From positions 1,059,666,244 to 1,059,730,243 of the forward strand of contig OY856412.1 of the NCBI GenBank assembly GCA_963693085.1: a DNA stretch of 64,000 bases. The letters are read 5' to 3'. This DNA is from Alisma plantago-aquatica (Eukaryota > Streptophyta > Magnoliopsida > Alismatales > Alismataceae). The translations under genes and the position numbers were made by a program. The notes under the pieces are model-generated. The model was not told the origin of the DNA, made no database searches, and worked only from the letters and a program-made list of their open reading frames with translations. This document shows, in pieces, positions 1 through 11,719 of the stretch (its first letter is position 1; each line of letters begins with the position of its first letter).

Positions 1-290
1 GTTAGTTGTCTTATGTCGTCTCTGTACTCTCAGGTCCTAGGAGTTAATAGGTCTGAGAATTTTGGCTTTAAGCCTCGAGATTTTGTATCTGGATGTATAT
101 AATCACTCAAGAGGTGATTTAACAGAGATGTAAACTGTTTATATTGTTTAATTATAAAAGAGCTTTATGCTTGAAGATCTTTTCTTATAAAGTTTTAATT
201 TCCAGTGATTTTTCATAATTCCTCTGCCAGTTAAACAATCACTTCCGCTTTAGTTAATCTCATTTTCCGAAGTAAGACGTCTCAATTAAG
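1..290 (+). repeat. End of a long LTR, cut by the window edge
   Basis: This stretch matches the reverse complement of 28470-28830 along most of its length. Shared blocks include CTCTCAGGTCCTA, CCTCGAGATTTTGT-like and TTTAATTTCCAGTGATTTTT-like segments followed by TTCCGCTTTAGTTAAT-like sequence. AT-rich sequence ending in a 'ttccgctg' block is familiar at the U5 end of Del/Tekay-type plant LTRs, so I read this as the downstream end of a plus-oriented LTR whose start lies outside the window. The exact right edge is not clear (about 265-300) and no primer binding site follows, so it may be a solo LTR or a truncated copy. Confidence 0.5.
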
Positions 291-300
291 ACGAACAGAC

Positions 301-1150
301 CAATTGAATGCACGGAAATGTTCTTCGCAACAAACTACAACAATTGGGATAACAAAAAGAGGTGCTGGTTCCCTGGTTCATCCCTCCCTATATATAGGGT
401 AGGGGAAGCCCCTACTAGATTGGGAACTTTCCCAATCGGCAACCAATCCTCGTCAAACCAGGGGTGTTTCCCTTTAGTTTCTTTCCTTGAGTCCAACATA
501 ATCATCAACCAACTTGTACATCCAGTGAAACACAAGAAATCCAAGAGGGAAAGTCCCTCTATAAATCGTGGAATCATAGTCCCAGTGGGACTTGTACGAT
601 GACCGTCCCATGTTGGATCAAGATCCAACGGCCTTCGTTGCCCGCGATCAAAAGAAAATGCCTTTTTCTTTCTATTTGTCAAATTAATGCCTTAATTTGG
701 AGAATTCTTGAGAAATTAATATCTCCCAAACTATAACTCCTTTTTCACTCAAATTTTAAGGGGACGTTTGCCTTTACATTATCTAGCTATTTACGAAATT
801 TGGGAAACAAAATACAATGGATGAGAAGGTTTACTTCCCTCCTAAGTTATTCTCTAATTAATCCAAAATTAATTGGTATTTCTTTTCCCTTTGCTATTAT
901 TTTGTTATTTTGGGTCCCTTGGACCTCAAGACAACCTAAAGGCACGAACTCCCATATTGGAGAATATTTTCTTGCCTTTATCCTCTTTTAATTATCTATT
1001 ACTCATATTCTCCTTTTATTTAAACAAATCAATTTCCTTTTTATTTCTCTTTTCTTTTCAATTGGGCTCAATGGCCAACAAAGCCCATTATCAATCAATC
1101 AAGGCCATTTCACATGAAATTCATCACAAATCAAAGAAATAAATTTCTTT
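301..1150. other. No gene; GC-richer stretch with TATA palindrome and hairpins
   Basis: No coding sequence is supported. A perfect 14-bp palindrome containing TATATATA lies at 386-399, followed by perfect hairpins at 399-415, 418-437 and 578-592. A 115-residue open frame on the minus strand (335-682) resembles no family I know and overlaps the hairpins, so it is not called. The TATA-like palindrome could be the core promoter of a minus-oriented LTR whose limits I cannot place. Confidence 0.35.
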
Positions 1151-2339
1151 TATTCTTGAAAAGAGAATTACATCATTTTATTACATTTTGAGGTTATAAC
1201 ACCACAACTATTGGTTGACCATTGGGTTTATTTGTTTTGATAAAATAGTATAAACACATAAAATTCAAGAAAAGAGACTAGGTGAACATCAAGATTCAAG
1301 AGAAAAATAAATTTCAAGAAATAAAATTCACTTAGAATATATTTCCATGTCTCATTACCCAAAAATTCCAATAATCCAACATATTTTTATCTTATAGCTT
1401 CTTAAAATTATTTTTTGTGTTTCAACCCAAGGCTAGTATAATAGAGAGGAATAACTTTATTTACATCCAAATTATTCTATATTGAATCATATATTATAAT
1501 TAGGAGTCACACTTCTATTAATTCCAAACATTATTTATACAAGGAAAATTATCAGTTCTAGTTCATAAATGGAATGTCAAAGTTTTCCAACCAAAACAAA
1601 CTAGAATAAAAAAACCTCAGGGTGATGAATCCCCAAAAATGCATGTAAAAATGAACTATTGAGATGACATGTTACTAATGGTACACATAGACATCCTATA
1701 AAAAGAGATATCTTCTTGACCGACATTATACAATAAAATCCACTATTTGTCCCTATTATATGAAGATACATAAGAAATTGTGGAGGATATGTCATTTTCC
1801 CACACATATACCACAAATACGAAATAAAAATTTCGATCTATGATGAAGGTCCTCCTACTTCACTTGATTTATTCTTCCTCTTCATACCTTTCTTGATCAT
1901 TCTCCTTATTATTCTTCTTTTACATATTCATGTAACTTTAATAGAGGCAAAGACTATTCTATTTAGCCCTCAAGTGTGTGGGACAAGTTTGGAAGAAACT
2001 GAGATCTCTCACTCAAATAACACTTGTTTCTATTTTTATTTTAGAAATTGTTTGATATGGTGTGTCCTAAGGCCGACATGGTGTGTCATACATGCACCAA
2101 AAATAGCCATTTTAATAATGACTAGCATACAAAGTGTACCAATGGATAGTCACACTATTTTTAGTTCAATGTAATGACTTGACTCTAGGCAAGAAAATAT
2201 GTCCTAGGTCAGACACATGGTGTCAAATACATTGCTTTTAGTCATGTTGTTTCTACAAGGTAATGTGATCAGACACGTGGTGTTCCTTTTGAGACACACC
2301 ATGTCTCTTGTAGTTGGGGCTGGTGCTTCTATTGTGATT
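1151..2339. other. AT-rich intergenic sequence with a dispersed repeat
   Basis: No gene is seen. Positions about 1440-1720 resemble 48190-48440 in the same orientation, with shared blocks such as GTTCTAGTTCATAAA and GAGGAATAAC-like and AGGARTCACAC-like words, so both belong to one decayed repeat family. Positions 2054-2305 hold repeated GACAYGGTGTGTC-type words, including a perfect 13-bp inverted pair. Confidence 0.4.
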
Positions 2340-2704
2340 AGATGATTTATATGAATTTGTTATGGAATACCCAAACAACAATGCCTAATGATCATGTTGT
2401 ACAAATGCATAAGCATTATATTGAGCAATATAACATGGTTTGATACTAAAAATATCAATGAAGTAGCAAGAAAGTAATCACCATGACAATATTTATAGTG
2501 GTTCGATAAATTTCCAATGTGCGAGCCTACACCCACTGGCAGAGATGATATTATTGAAAGAAAGGTTACAAAGATGATGATTACATAAGAGAGGAGATTA
2601 AACTGATCCTCTTTTACACCATAAAGTCAATATTATAAGAAGATGTTTTATTGGAGAGGATCTCTTGGTGGCTTGAAACCCTAGTGGAAGACCTAAGCCT
2701 CTTT
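2340..2704 (-). repeat. Copia-type LTR fragment, part 1
   Basis: About 2408-2704 aligns by eye with 43240-43540, next to a copia gag. Shared blocks include TATTGAGCAATA, GAGATGATATTATTGA, CTTGAAACCCTAG and AGAAGATG, in the same order and spacing, at perhaps two-thirds identity. The alignment breaks at 2704 and resumes at 4945, on the far side of the solo LTR. The orientation follows the copia element at 41883-43200. This may be the 3' LTR of that same element (inference from geometry), or another copy of the family. Confidence 0.5.
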
Positions 2705-4939
2705 TGTTGGGAAATATAAGCATAGAATATAGCAGCGAAAACAAAAAAAATCTATCAGTATTCCATACCAAAAGGATCGCATCAACTACTATGAAATAGG
2801 AAGGATGGTTTAACAAGTTATACCTAATCCTGGAGCAAGTCTAGAAACAACAATTTGCTTAAATGCAACTGTAAACTAGTTGCTCTAGGATACTGGCTAT
2901 GTAGCTCCTGGTCTTCACCATGAATAATGAACAAAATAGGTTCTACAATGACTCTGGTGGTCTTGCCACGAACTGTAGGCTGTCTTTTCTCTCCTAGAAG
3001 TATCCAAAGGAATCCTACCTCTAGAGTAGTCCACATAGACCAGCTAGAATTCCTACTGTTCAACTAGAATAGAAAGGAAGGAGTTGTTCCTGCTATTGGT
3101 GTACTAGTCACTAACTTTCTCTCTCACAACAATGATCCTCAATTGTTCTCTCCCATCACTATCCTTCCCTAGTCAAGTAGGACTTGCTTGAGCTCTCTTG
3201 GTTGCCACAACCAGAGAGGACAACAGTTGTCATGGAAACTAATTCTTAGTGATGTTGTTGTGCTATGGAAAGCTCCCAATACCCCTCTATTTATAAGTGA
3301 GGTCAGGGCCAGGGTTCCCAATCTGTTCGGGATTTGTGCGGGAGTGGAAGGGACAAGAAGATCTTGAATTTCACAACCTGTAAGACACGAAATGGTCATC
3401 TGGAAGTCCAAATGGTCATTTGGCACTATGAGACAGTCATCTCATTCTGCCAAACGTTCGTCTGGCAATTTTCGACTCACATACAAAATTGACAATTCAT
3501 TTTTCATTAATGCTAAACACTAATTCCTTGCACCACAAGTATTGTGCAATCAAAACGATTCAAGAAAGTATCTAGAACCTTCCTCTAGCCTAACTATGCA
3601 ATCTTGAACATGAGAGGTGATCATGTCACTCACATAGATGGTCATCTGGTGAGCTGAGCCGAACCGGTTGGTTAATCAGAATGAACCGGTTCGTTCACAC
3701 CTCAGTTTGGACAGAAATTAGCCAATTCAATTTCTAATCAACCTGATGACCCAAACACCCATCTCAACATTTGAGATGCTCGTCTGGTACTTCCTAACAG
3801 TCGTCTCGCCCTGTGAGATGGTCATTTGGAAATGCAGTCAGCCAATCTATTGTGTGAATTGAATATCTAAACACATTAGTAATCAATCCAATCATCATTC
3901 AAGATTAAACTCCTCTTCCAGATCAGTGCCAATGTGTGTGACCCTATAGGTCCTATATCATGTTGATAATGAATGTTCATAACTAACTTATGACATCAGA
4001 AGCAAGGAGTGGTGCCTAGTGACACATCAGTGCTACCCAAGTGAATGGAAAGTTGGAGAACAACTTCAACGTACAATCTGTGTCAGGTGTTGTAGTGATT
4101 GTATAGTTCCTTTGTCTCTAGTATCCATAATGAACTCAAGGCATGGAATTTCCATCCTCACAATGTTCAAGTCATGTTCCTTGAACCAAGAGCAGACTAT
4201 CTAAGATAATGTGACCTCAATATCATATATATTGATTCACATGTGCATGTGCATGTGCATGCATTTCTCAGTCTCTCTTATCAAGTGGTTAGGATATCAA
4301 TCAACAGTAGGAGGACAAATCCCATATCTATCACTCACAATGAGTCCCCATACGTCAAAGTCACCCAATCATCACTGTTATAACAACCCATGTTTTGGGA
4401 CTGCGTTTGATGATGTCAAAGTGTACCCAACAACATGTGATGAGTGCAATGATTTTAGGTCTAAGAACCACAATCACCACCATCACTATGATAGATGACT
4501 ATGACCACCAATTATGGTTTTCATGTGTCACTCTCAAGGTGGGTCTGTTCAATACACTCTTCCCTAACATGTATCTGTGTGCTTGGTTTCATATTGCCAT
4601 ATCATGACTAATGATACTCAATCATTAGCTAACCCACACTCCGGTCTAATGTGTTACTGGTGTCTATCTACCTTCCATAGTAACAAATGACTAGGCACAT
4701 AATAAGAATGTACACACTCTTAACATTCATATGATCTCATCCTCCAAGTCATGTACTTGAAGACATACCTCATTGAGTATTGTCATTCTTTAGACATTCA
4801 TAATGTTTCCTCATTATCTCATAAGTGAATGAAATATAATGAATTTGAAGCTTGCCTTTATGAGTATTAATCAAATCCTTTATGGTTTATGCCATGTCAA
4901 TCATCACATGATTGGCTCTCTCAGCATACCTCACCAACA
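2705..4939 (-). mobile_element. Solo LTR, 2.2 kb, nested in a copia LTR
   Basis: The unit begins TGTTGG and ends CCAACA, a perfect 6-bp terminal inverted repeat of the LTR TG...CA type. The 5-bp sequence TCTTT directly flanks it at 2700-2704 and 4940-4944, a perfect target-site duplication. No coding sequence or internal region is present, so it is a solo LTR left by recombination. A TATA-like TATAAATA on the minus strand (3288-3295), and a TTCGCTGC-like block near the left edge, both suggest minus orientation. The interior carries many copies of a TCATCTGG-type word (about 3360-3835). Confidence 0.8.
3288..3295 (-). promoter_or_regulatory. TATA-like box of the solo LTR
   Basis: The minus strand reads TATAAATA, followed downstream by GAGGGG. 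It sits about 1.65 kb inside the LTR from its minus-strand start, as expected for a long U3. It is assigned from motif and position only. Confidence 0.4.
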
Positions 4940-4944
4940 TCTTT

Positions 4945-5235
4945 GTGGCTTTAGGTTCTCAAAACATGATGCCTCTTGATGTTTATTCATTTCTCTTTAG
5001 GTTTGGGATGAGTAGGTGGTCTATTTTCAAGAATAGGACCCATATCCAAAGCTTGAAAGTCATACAATTGTTTCTTGACCACGTTTACAGTCATACTACC
5101 CAGTGCAAGCTCCATAACATTGACTATATATTCATTACAACAACATTTATGGTCCATTTCTAGACCGTATATGTAGGGACCTGTCTTTCGATTAACATAA
5201 TTGCTTACCATTAGAGAGAAACCCTAAACCTAAAC
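4945..5235 (-). repeat. Copia-type LTR fragment, part 2
   Basis: Continuation of the 2340-2704 fragment after the solo LTR. It aligns with about 43530-43700: a TTTGTGG...GGTCTTCAAAA-like start, GTTTGGGAT, CATATCCAAAG, TTTATGGTCCA and TAGACCGTATAT-like blocks in order. The right edge is uncertain. Confidence 0.5.
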
Positions 5236-7564
5236 CTTGGTAAGAAACAAAATACTAAATTCTCCACAAATACGATTAAAACAATATCCAAAAAACACAA
5301 GTATTTTAACTTTTATTGAAAACCTTTGAAACCAATGCGACATCAAAGGATCCACATGTTTAGTCATCACAAATCTCATTCATTTGCATTCAGAACCAGC
5401 ACCATATATTATAACTCATATGTAGTTCAATTTACATCATACTACAAGTAATTGAAAAAACAAATTCGTTATACAACCCATCCCATGAAAGAGAGACTAT
5501 TGGGACATTATAGACTAAATAATTTCATTTAGGTATTCTTTTGTGAAAACCACTATGTTGGGTGTCACTATACCTAAAATATGTGAAACAACCTAATGAA
5601 ACTGATATAGAGGCCCGATGAAATTTCCCACTTGGCCAAGTAGCGTGCATCATCATCAATTTAAACATAGACCATAAAAGAACATATATTAATAAGTCTA
5701 GAAGATAATTATAGCATTTAGTTCATCCACCTTATGAAAATAATCTAATTTAGTCATACATAAATTGATTTAGTCCACTCTTAAATTCTTAACTATTATT
5801 GAGAGCATATCTTTTACTGGATCAACAAACGTGTCATTTTTTGAAATGCAACCTATTACAATAGTGACAAAGGAAACATATAAATATTTGTAATAATAAC
5901 ACCATTTTTATAATTGTCACCCAATGGGCCAAAAACATACCATGTAGTCCTGAAAAATCCACATAATACATGTCTACCAAATAGAGCTATTCAAATAACA
6001 AATATATCGAATCTAAATAAGAGCAAATACCAAAGTCTACAATCTATTCCACTACAGGATGATGACAATGAGGCAAAACATTATCTTTAATAGAATATTA
6101 ATTGATATCCACAAATAAGAAACATATTCAAGAAAAATACATTTATCAATTAGAAGTAAAAGGAATATAAGAATCATTCATCTCGTATTCTACATGGCTT
6201 GTCATCATTTATTCATTTGATCTTAAATAGTTGGCTCGTACCCATGAAGTATAAATCACCATACCTGATTCTCATGTAAATGACTCACTATCATTACATT
6301 AAGGTTTAGCAAGCCACCCTAAGATAGCTACAAAAGTTCTTGGTCCACTACAAGGCTGTCTAAAGAAGCTCAGGTCCACATCCCAGGCACACGAGATAAG
6401 AATAAATAGAATAAAATATCACATATCAGAAAATTTCTCATGTTTCATATTTTGCATTGTATCAGAGTTACTCATTATGAAATAAACTATTATAGTTGAG
6501 GATTTAGGGCTAGAATCATGCAATGTGATTCACTAGTCTAACCCTAAAGGTCTCAAACCAAACTCTAGAAACACTTCACTAATCCTCTAATTACTACAAG
6601 GAGATACTATCCATTTCCCCATTAATGGACCTTGGGGAAAACTTTCATTGTTTAAGACGTCTAACTAGAAGTAATCATCACTTCACTTATTACTTAATAC
6701 TCTTAGTCAGCTTAAAAATCATTCAATTCATCATTTATCATGTGTGTGTATTCCTGTACAACTAGAATGACATGAGTCAAATTAGGGTCAACAAGAAAGA
6801 TAATAATTAGTCATTATAATATACAATATAATAATATATGATTTACAACATACATATTTTTCCCATCCTCCCATCATTTCATATGATTCGTCATCATTGG
6901 GATATAAACCTCATATATCATCTACTCTACTCTCAATTGTTTATCCTAGTTAGGTTTTCCAAAATAAAATTCATTACATGCCAAATCTATCACATTTTCC
7001 ATCATTTTATTCCGTCTTACTATTTTCATTACACATGTGAAACTAACATTAGAACCTGCAAAAAATTTAGTGTATAAGCATCTTATATTATCCATTACAC
7101 CCAAATCATGTTTAGAATACAACATAAGGATTATCCAACTTTCCAGTAAGTTACCAACAAAAGATTATCCCACTTATTTCTTTCCATAGATAGAGTAATA
7201 TTAAGAATAAGCACTCATAGAGAATAATTAATATTTCTTATTAAATGTGTACCAATAGAAGTTAACAACCATAATTTACTCTTTTATTATTAAATAAATA
7301 AATATATATATACAATCATTGAAATTCATTTATTCATTCTTCATTGATACCACTTTAGTCATCATATTAAACTTAGGGTTTGGTTGTTAGATCCATCTAA
7401 TTGTTTTCTTCATGAACTGATCACACTAAATTCATTTAATACACAATTATTCACTCTCACTAAAATCCTTTATAGTCCAATTTTTGTGTGTTTCTTTCAA
7501 TATGGTTCAACAAAAATATATTTCAAATAAAATGATTAAAAACTTCCTCACAATAATCTTATTA
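5236..7564. other. AT-rich sequence without recognisable genes
   Basis: I scanned for reverse transcriptase, RNase H and integrase motifs on both strands and found none I would defend. By position this could hold the badly decayed reverse transcriptase/RNase H half of the copia element whose gag and integrase lie at 42100-43200 and 25262-25892, since the fragments on either side share its orientation. That is inference from geometry. Confidence 0.3.
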
Positions 7565-7953
7565 TAAGTGCCACTTGTGGTGGAATGATGAAGTATAGAA
7601 GGCCATTAAAATCAAGAGGGAGAATTATATTATGTAGATGTACAACTTTTTAGAGATGCAAGCAAGCAAAGGCAAAATCTAAAAAGGTTGTTCAAGAGTC
7701 AATGTGTAGATACTTCAACGAAATTTTCAAGAAGTTGAGCTCAAGATAAGGGGGAAACCATATATAAAATGTCTCATATAAGAGGAAGTCAAGGAATAGA
7801 CTTGAGTCATGTGAAATAAATCAAGAATGAAGATGGTAAATGGTTTGGTGAACCAATGGAGAAGCACTTTCAATAGCTTTTCATTAGAGTCATTGTGTAT
7901 AATTTTAAGAGACTCACGTGACATTAATACAAGAGATATCATTTACACATGAC
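7565..7953 (+). pseudogene. RTE-type LINE, upstream part (before Athila insertion)
   Basis: Frames on the plus strand, with stops and frameshifts, show the connector found between endonuclease and reverse transcriptase in plant RTE-clade LINE proteins. There is a tryptophan-rich start (WWND at about 7573), then a Lys/Arg-rich stretch, then segments like MKMVNG and NQWRSTF near 7840-7870. The reading continues without loss at 23781, after the Athila-type element. The 5' end with the endonuclease is missing, as is common for LINE copies truncated during insertion. Confidence 0.55.
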
Positions 7954-7958
7954 AGATT

Positions 7959-9743
7959 TGACCGGCCTAAATCGCGCGTCTGAAAAGTGGAGCGGATTTG
8001 AAGTAGTCGGACTTTTAAATTTATAACCCGAAACCTTCTAGGCCCCCGCAACTTTGTTTACGGGGTCGAAGTAGATATATGGGGTCAAACACAAGGACAA
8101 GGGTGGTAGTGTTGAGTATGCGGAATCGACACGTTACACTCCGGTATGGGTAAGGAGATGATAAAGTTCCGCAAGGGAACAACAGGTTAAGATTGATAAA
8201 GCAAAAGAAATCTATCTCCAACTGGAGCTATGAGGAAAATTAAGGTTTTAAGCATTTATCAGTTTTTAGGGGTTTTCTGCGCAACAGAATCAGAGAGATA
8301 ATACTATTGCTTTAGTAAGGAACGAAGGAGAAAGCTTCAGTGAAACAAGCGACAACAAAAACATCCTGTACCCCTCCTCTCGAAGCGGGTACCTCTAATC
8401 AAGTATCAACACTCCTCTCGAGGTTCTTGATCTTAAGTTAGAGTGGAAAGGTTACTAAAGAAACTCCGATCCTGGGCACTCTCGTACTCCAGTATCGGAC
8501 CAAACACTAGAGCCACAACACCTCTCTCGAGGCTGCTGCAATGGGAAAAACATGATTCTGTAGCTAATCGAAACATGATCCAAGCGTACAAGCTAGAGTT
8601 CAGATGTTAAACATAGCAATCATCCAACAAAAGGGATCAAACATAAAGCAGCAGATAATTAAAACTCTTCTAATTCCATTAGCATAAAAATGGTCTGATT
8701 ACATTGCATAAGTAAATAAAGTAAATGACTGGAATAAGTAAACATAAATGTCACCTTCTTGATTTAGAAGGGCGATAGGAAGCAGCATACCCCCAGCCCA
8801 ATACGCCCGTGTCGGGCGACACACCTTCTCGGACGAAACGCTCATGGCGGGCGGACGTATCGTGCGGGGCACCCTTGCCCAATACGATCATGTCAGGCGG
8901 CACCCTCTCGGGTGACACGCTGCGACTGGTAATGCGTATCGGGCTTGGTATCGTGTTGGGGCAGAGTGTTGCTTCCAGAATCAGGTACTCATATCGGACG
9001 TCCTTGTTGGCCGATATCGGCCTGCAGCGGTGCCCGGGCCGACCCTCAGTGAACCATTCCCTCCCTCTCGGGATGGGGAAGTGCTCATCTAGAATTTCCC
9101 GACACACCATTGAGGCACGACACGCTAGCTCCAGATGCTTTCCTAAGTTAGCTTTTGAGGGGTTCCGCCCGTCCCATTGGAGTCTTGTAGCTGCTATTTA
9201 TAGAAATCGCTTGGGGAAGTTATGGTGCTTCAGACGCCACGTGTTCTTCATCAACTCTTATTATCGCAGATTCAGGGGTGCCCGATATGTGTATGGCCGA
9301 CACAAGGATGTCGGGCTGTCGGTCATCATGATGAGTGGCGGCTACCGGTGGGTGGCCTATATCGTGCGACACGCTTCAGCAGTCGTGACGAGTCCGGCTC
9401 CCTGTCGGGTAAATGGCTTATCGCTCGTCCGCTTCCTCTTGCGCGACACCCTCATGTCGCATGGTAGTGTATCGTGCTACCCTGTCGGGCAGTGAACATA
9501 TCAGCCAACTGGTTGGTAGGAAGGCCGATGTAGGTGGAACACGTTTGTGGACCGGGACAGGCCATTTTGTTGATAAACGAGTTGAAAAATGAGGAAAAAT
9601 CTACAAAAGATGATAAAATTGAGTTAATAGCGTAGCGTGGCCTGTTTATTCAAAAACATGACAAAAGAGAGAGGAAAACAGTTAGAAAGGGCAGTTTTGA
9701 TAATGAAATAAGGGCCAAAACATCATAAAATTTGGTGTTATCA
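7959..9743 (-). repeat. 3' LTR of the Athila-type element
   Basis: This copy matches 21964-23775. In the first ~350 bp I count about 19 differences by eye, mostly transitions, so roughly 5% divergence. It is GC-rich and full of TATCGGGC, GCCCGTGTCGGGC and similar words between about 8790 and 9500. Long open frames inside it on both strands (for example 8809-9495) are by-products of this composition and are not genes. Confidence 0.92.
9195..9202 (-). promoter_or_regulatory. TATA-like box of the 3' LTR
   Basis: The minus strand reads CTATAAATAG across this site. The same sequence is kept in the 5' LTR at 23224-23231, which supports it as the core promoter of the element. Confidence 0.6.
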
Positions 9744-9754
9744 ACTCCCCCAAA
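9744..9754 (-). promoter_or_regulatory. Polypurine tract
   Basis: The minus strand reads TTTGGGGGAGT immediately before the 3' LTR. This is the usual place and composition for the primer of plus-strand DNA synthesis in LTR retrotransposons. Confidence 0.75.
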
Positions 9755-10730
9755 CGAAGCATTTTGATTGTCCTCAATCAATCTTTAAAATTTGTTTTGT
9801 GATGCTTCTTCTTGACCGGTATAGTTTCCAGACCATGGGTTTGAGCGAGCATTGAGATGTCTTACAGAGAAAACTGCCCGACCACGAACAAAAACTTTGC
9901 ATTTCCTGCCTTATTATTTCAGTAAAATTTTTCTCTACATCTTCAACAAGACTTTGGTGCATGATTTCAAAGTTAGCTTTCACACCAAACATCTTTTTGG
10001 GGGCAGAACATTGTGTGTTTGGGTAGGCTTAAGGCTTTTTGGGTTTTTCTTGTTTCCCATCAGTCCATCCAGGTACGGGTCAGTTAGCGGGTGAGTGGTC
10101 CCTGCAGTCCAAGCCAGTTGGATGTACAACAGTGATTTCACATCCTACGTACCACTGCCCCGGATCTACCATGCCTAAAGATGGGTACTTTTGGAAAACA
10201 AGTGTGTATAGATTTTTTTCTTTCTTTTCATTTGGTACAACTCTCATTCTTTTATTCACTCTCATAAGGCTGTTCTCTCTTTTTGGGATTTTCGCTGGGT
10301 AAGGGAAAATAAGAGGAATTTTTGCTGTTTGGGTAGCTTTTTCCTTCTGCATACACGTCTCTTAGTTGTTGCGAGATTATTTTTTTTCGAAATTTTTGGT
10401 GTGGAAAGTCGTAGTCTTTTGTTGTTTGAGGCTGCATTATCAGAAAGACATAATAAAACTTGCATCTCCTTAGGCACGTAGAAAACAAACTGGCAAGAAG
10501 TCATATCTGGTTTTTACTATATAGTGTCTTTGTACATATATATGGAGACAAAATAAGCAAAAAATTTCAAATTTTTTAGAATTGTTTTTGTATAAGCATG
10601 TATATGTATATGCACACATGATATAGGAAATACCTCCCTCACTGGTACATGGTACCCCCCCAAACTTGCTCCACACTCTGTCCCAGAGTTGTGTAGTAGA
10701 TAAGGTATGGTAATGTTAATCCAGTGAGGG
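9755..10730 (-). other. 3' untranslated region of the Athila-type element
   Basis: About 1 kb lies between the end of the accessory ORF and the purine tract. Short open frames of 70-90 residues occur on both strands, but I recognise nothing in them. Confidence 0.4.
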
Positions 10731-11626
10731 TTAGATGGTGAGCACGCCTATGCCAGATAGAAGCTCCCACACATATTCTCCTTGTTTTCTATGGTAGTCG
10801 ATGTGGTGGAGTTGGTCAGGCATCTCTTCATTTGATATCCATTCCAGGACGAATATGCCGCAGTCATTGGATAGAGGAATTTGTTGTGGACTGCGGTGGT
10901 AGAACTGAAGCTCATGCCACTTGCTTGCTACCGTCTCCAGGAATGGTTGTATCAACGCCGCCACCTCGTCGTAGTATTTTTGTACTATGTACGCTCGAGG
11001 GATGTCAACGTTGTTGATGTATACTGCACTGGATGATCTTTGTTGCTGTCCGAGCTGTTGTAGAAGATTCCTGCTCGTTGGCGAGTGTACATCGTCAGGA
11101 GCGTCCAGTGGTTGTAATGCAGGACGGACAGGAAGATTGTGCGTGGAACCCTGCACTCCAACTCTGCCAGAAATGATTGTTTTGCTCCTATTTCATCGGC
11201 GAGGCATATGTCATTGAACAACATTGGATGAGCTATGTATGCATGTTCAAACTTTGTTTGTAATGTCTGGATGTAGGCGGCTTCCACAGATACCGCCAAG
11301 CATCCTCCATCTTTTACCATGTCCCTTAAGTCATCAACCGAGACTATGACATAGCCTGCCTCGTTGATGACATCCGCCGGGGTAGAATCAGCTAATTTTA
11401 GAAGAATTTCATTGACCTGCTCCTGTGTGAGTGTAGCGTACGAGAAGCGGTCGAAATCGTTGATCAATCCTTCTGGTGTATCAGGTGAAGCAGGGTCTTC
11501 GAATCCGTGCACTTTCCACAGGATTTCTAACTGCTTGCCTACCTCATAGGTGTCAGTTTCTATCTCAGCTTCTTTCTCTAGAGTGCTGCTGGGTTGTGAA
11601 GTTTCATCTTCTTGATCGCTGTCCAA
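10731..11626 (-). pseudogene. Ulp1/SENP-like (C48) protease domain, catalytic residues kept
   Basis: Two overlapping frames (10985-11626, then 10731-11156) cover the domain, with a frameshift near 10985-11050. It opens with SVDDLRDM, resembling the start of Ulp1 catalytic domains. A hydrophobic strand then leads to YNHW (His codon 11108-11110), then SSDS with the likely catalytic Asp about 20 residues on, then SPQQ with the oxyanion Gln, and SNDCGIFVLEW with the Cys codon at 10860-10862. This His-Asp-Gln-Cys order is that of C48 cysteine proteases, which process SUMO precursors and cleave SUMO from targets. Ulp1-like domains are known in plant MULE and CACTA DNA transposons. About 90 acidic residues precede the domain. 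The frameshift would inactivate this copy. Confidence 0.7.
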
Positions 11627-11719
11627 CAGCCTCTCTGGTACCCTTGTGTCTCGGAAATAGCGCCCGTCTTTGATCAGCAGTAGGGCGTATATGCTCCTGA
11701 GGTGGTAAAAGTTTTGGCC

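Noticed and set aside
335..682. 115-residue open frame on the minus strand
   Set aside because: No recognisable domain; overlaps a TATA palindrome and hairpins, so it is better explained as a leader or LTR.
8809..9495. 228-residue open frame on the plus strand
   Set aside because: It lies wholly in the Athila 3' LTR, antisense to the element, and the other LTR does not keep it intact (22872-23523 is broken). Its length comes from high GC and repeated words.
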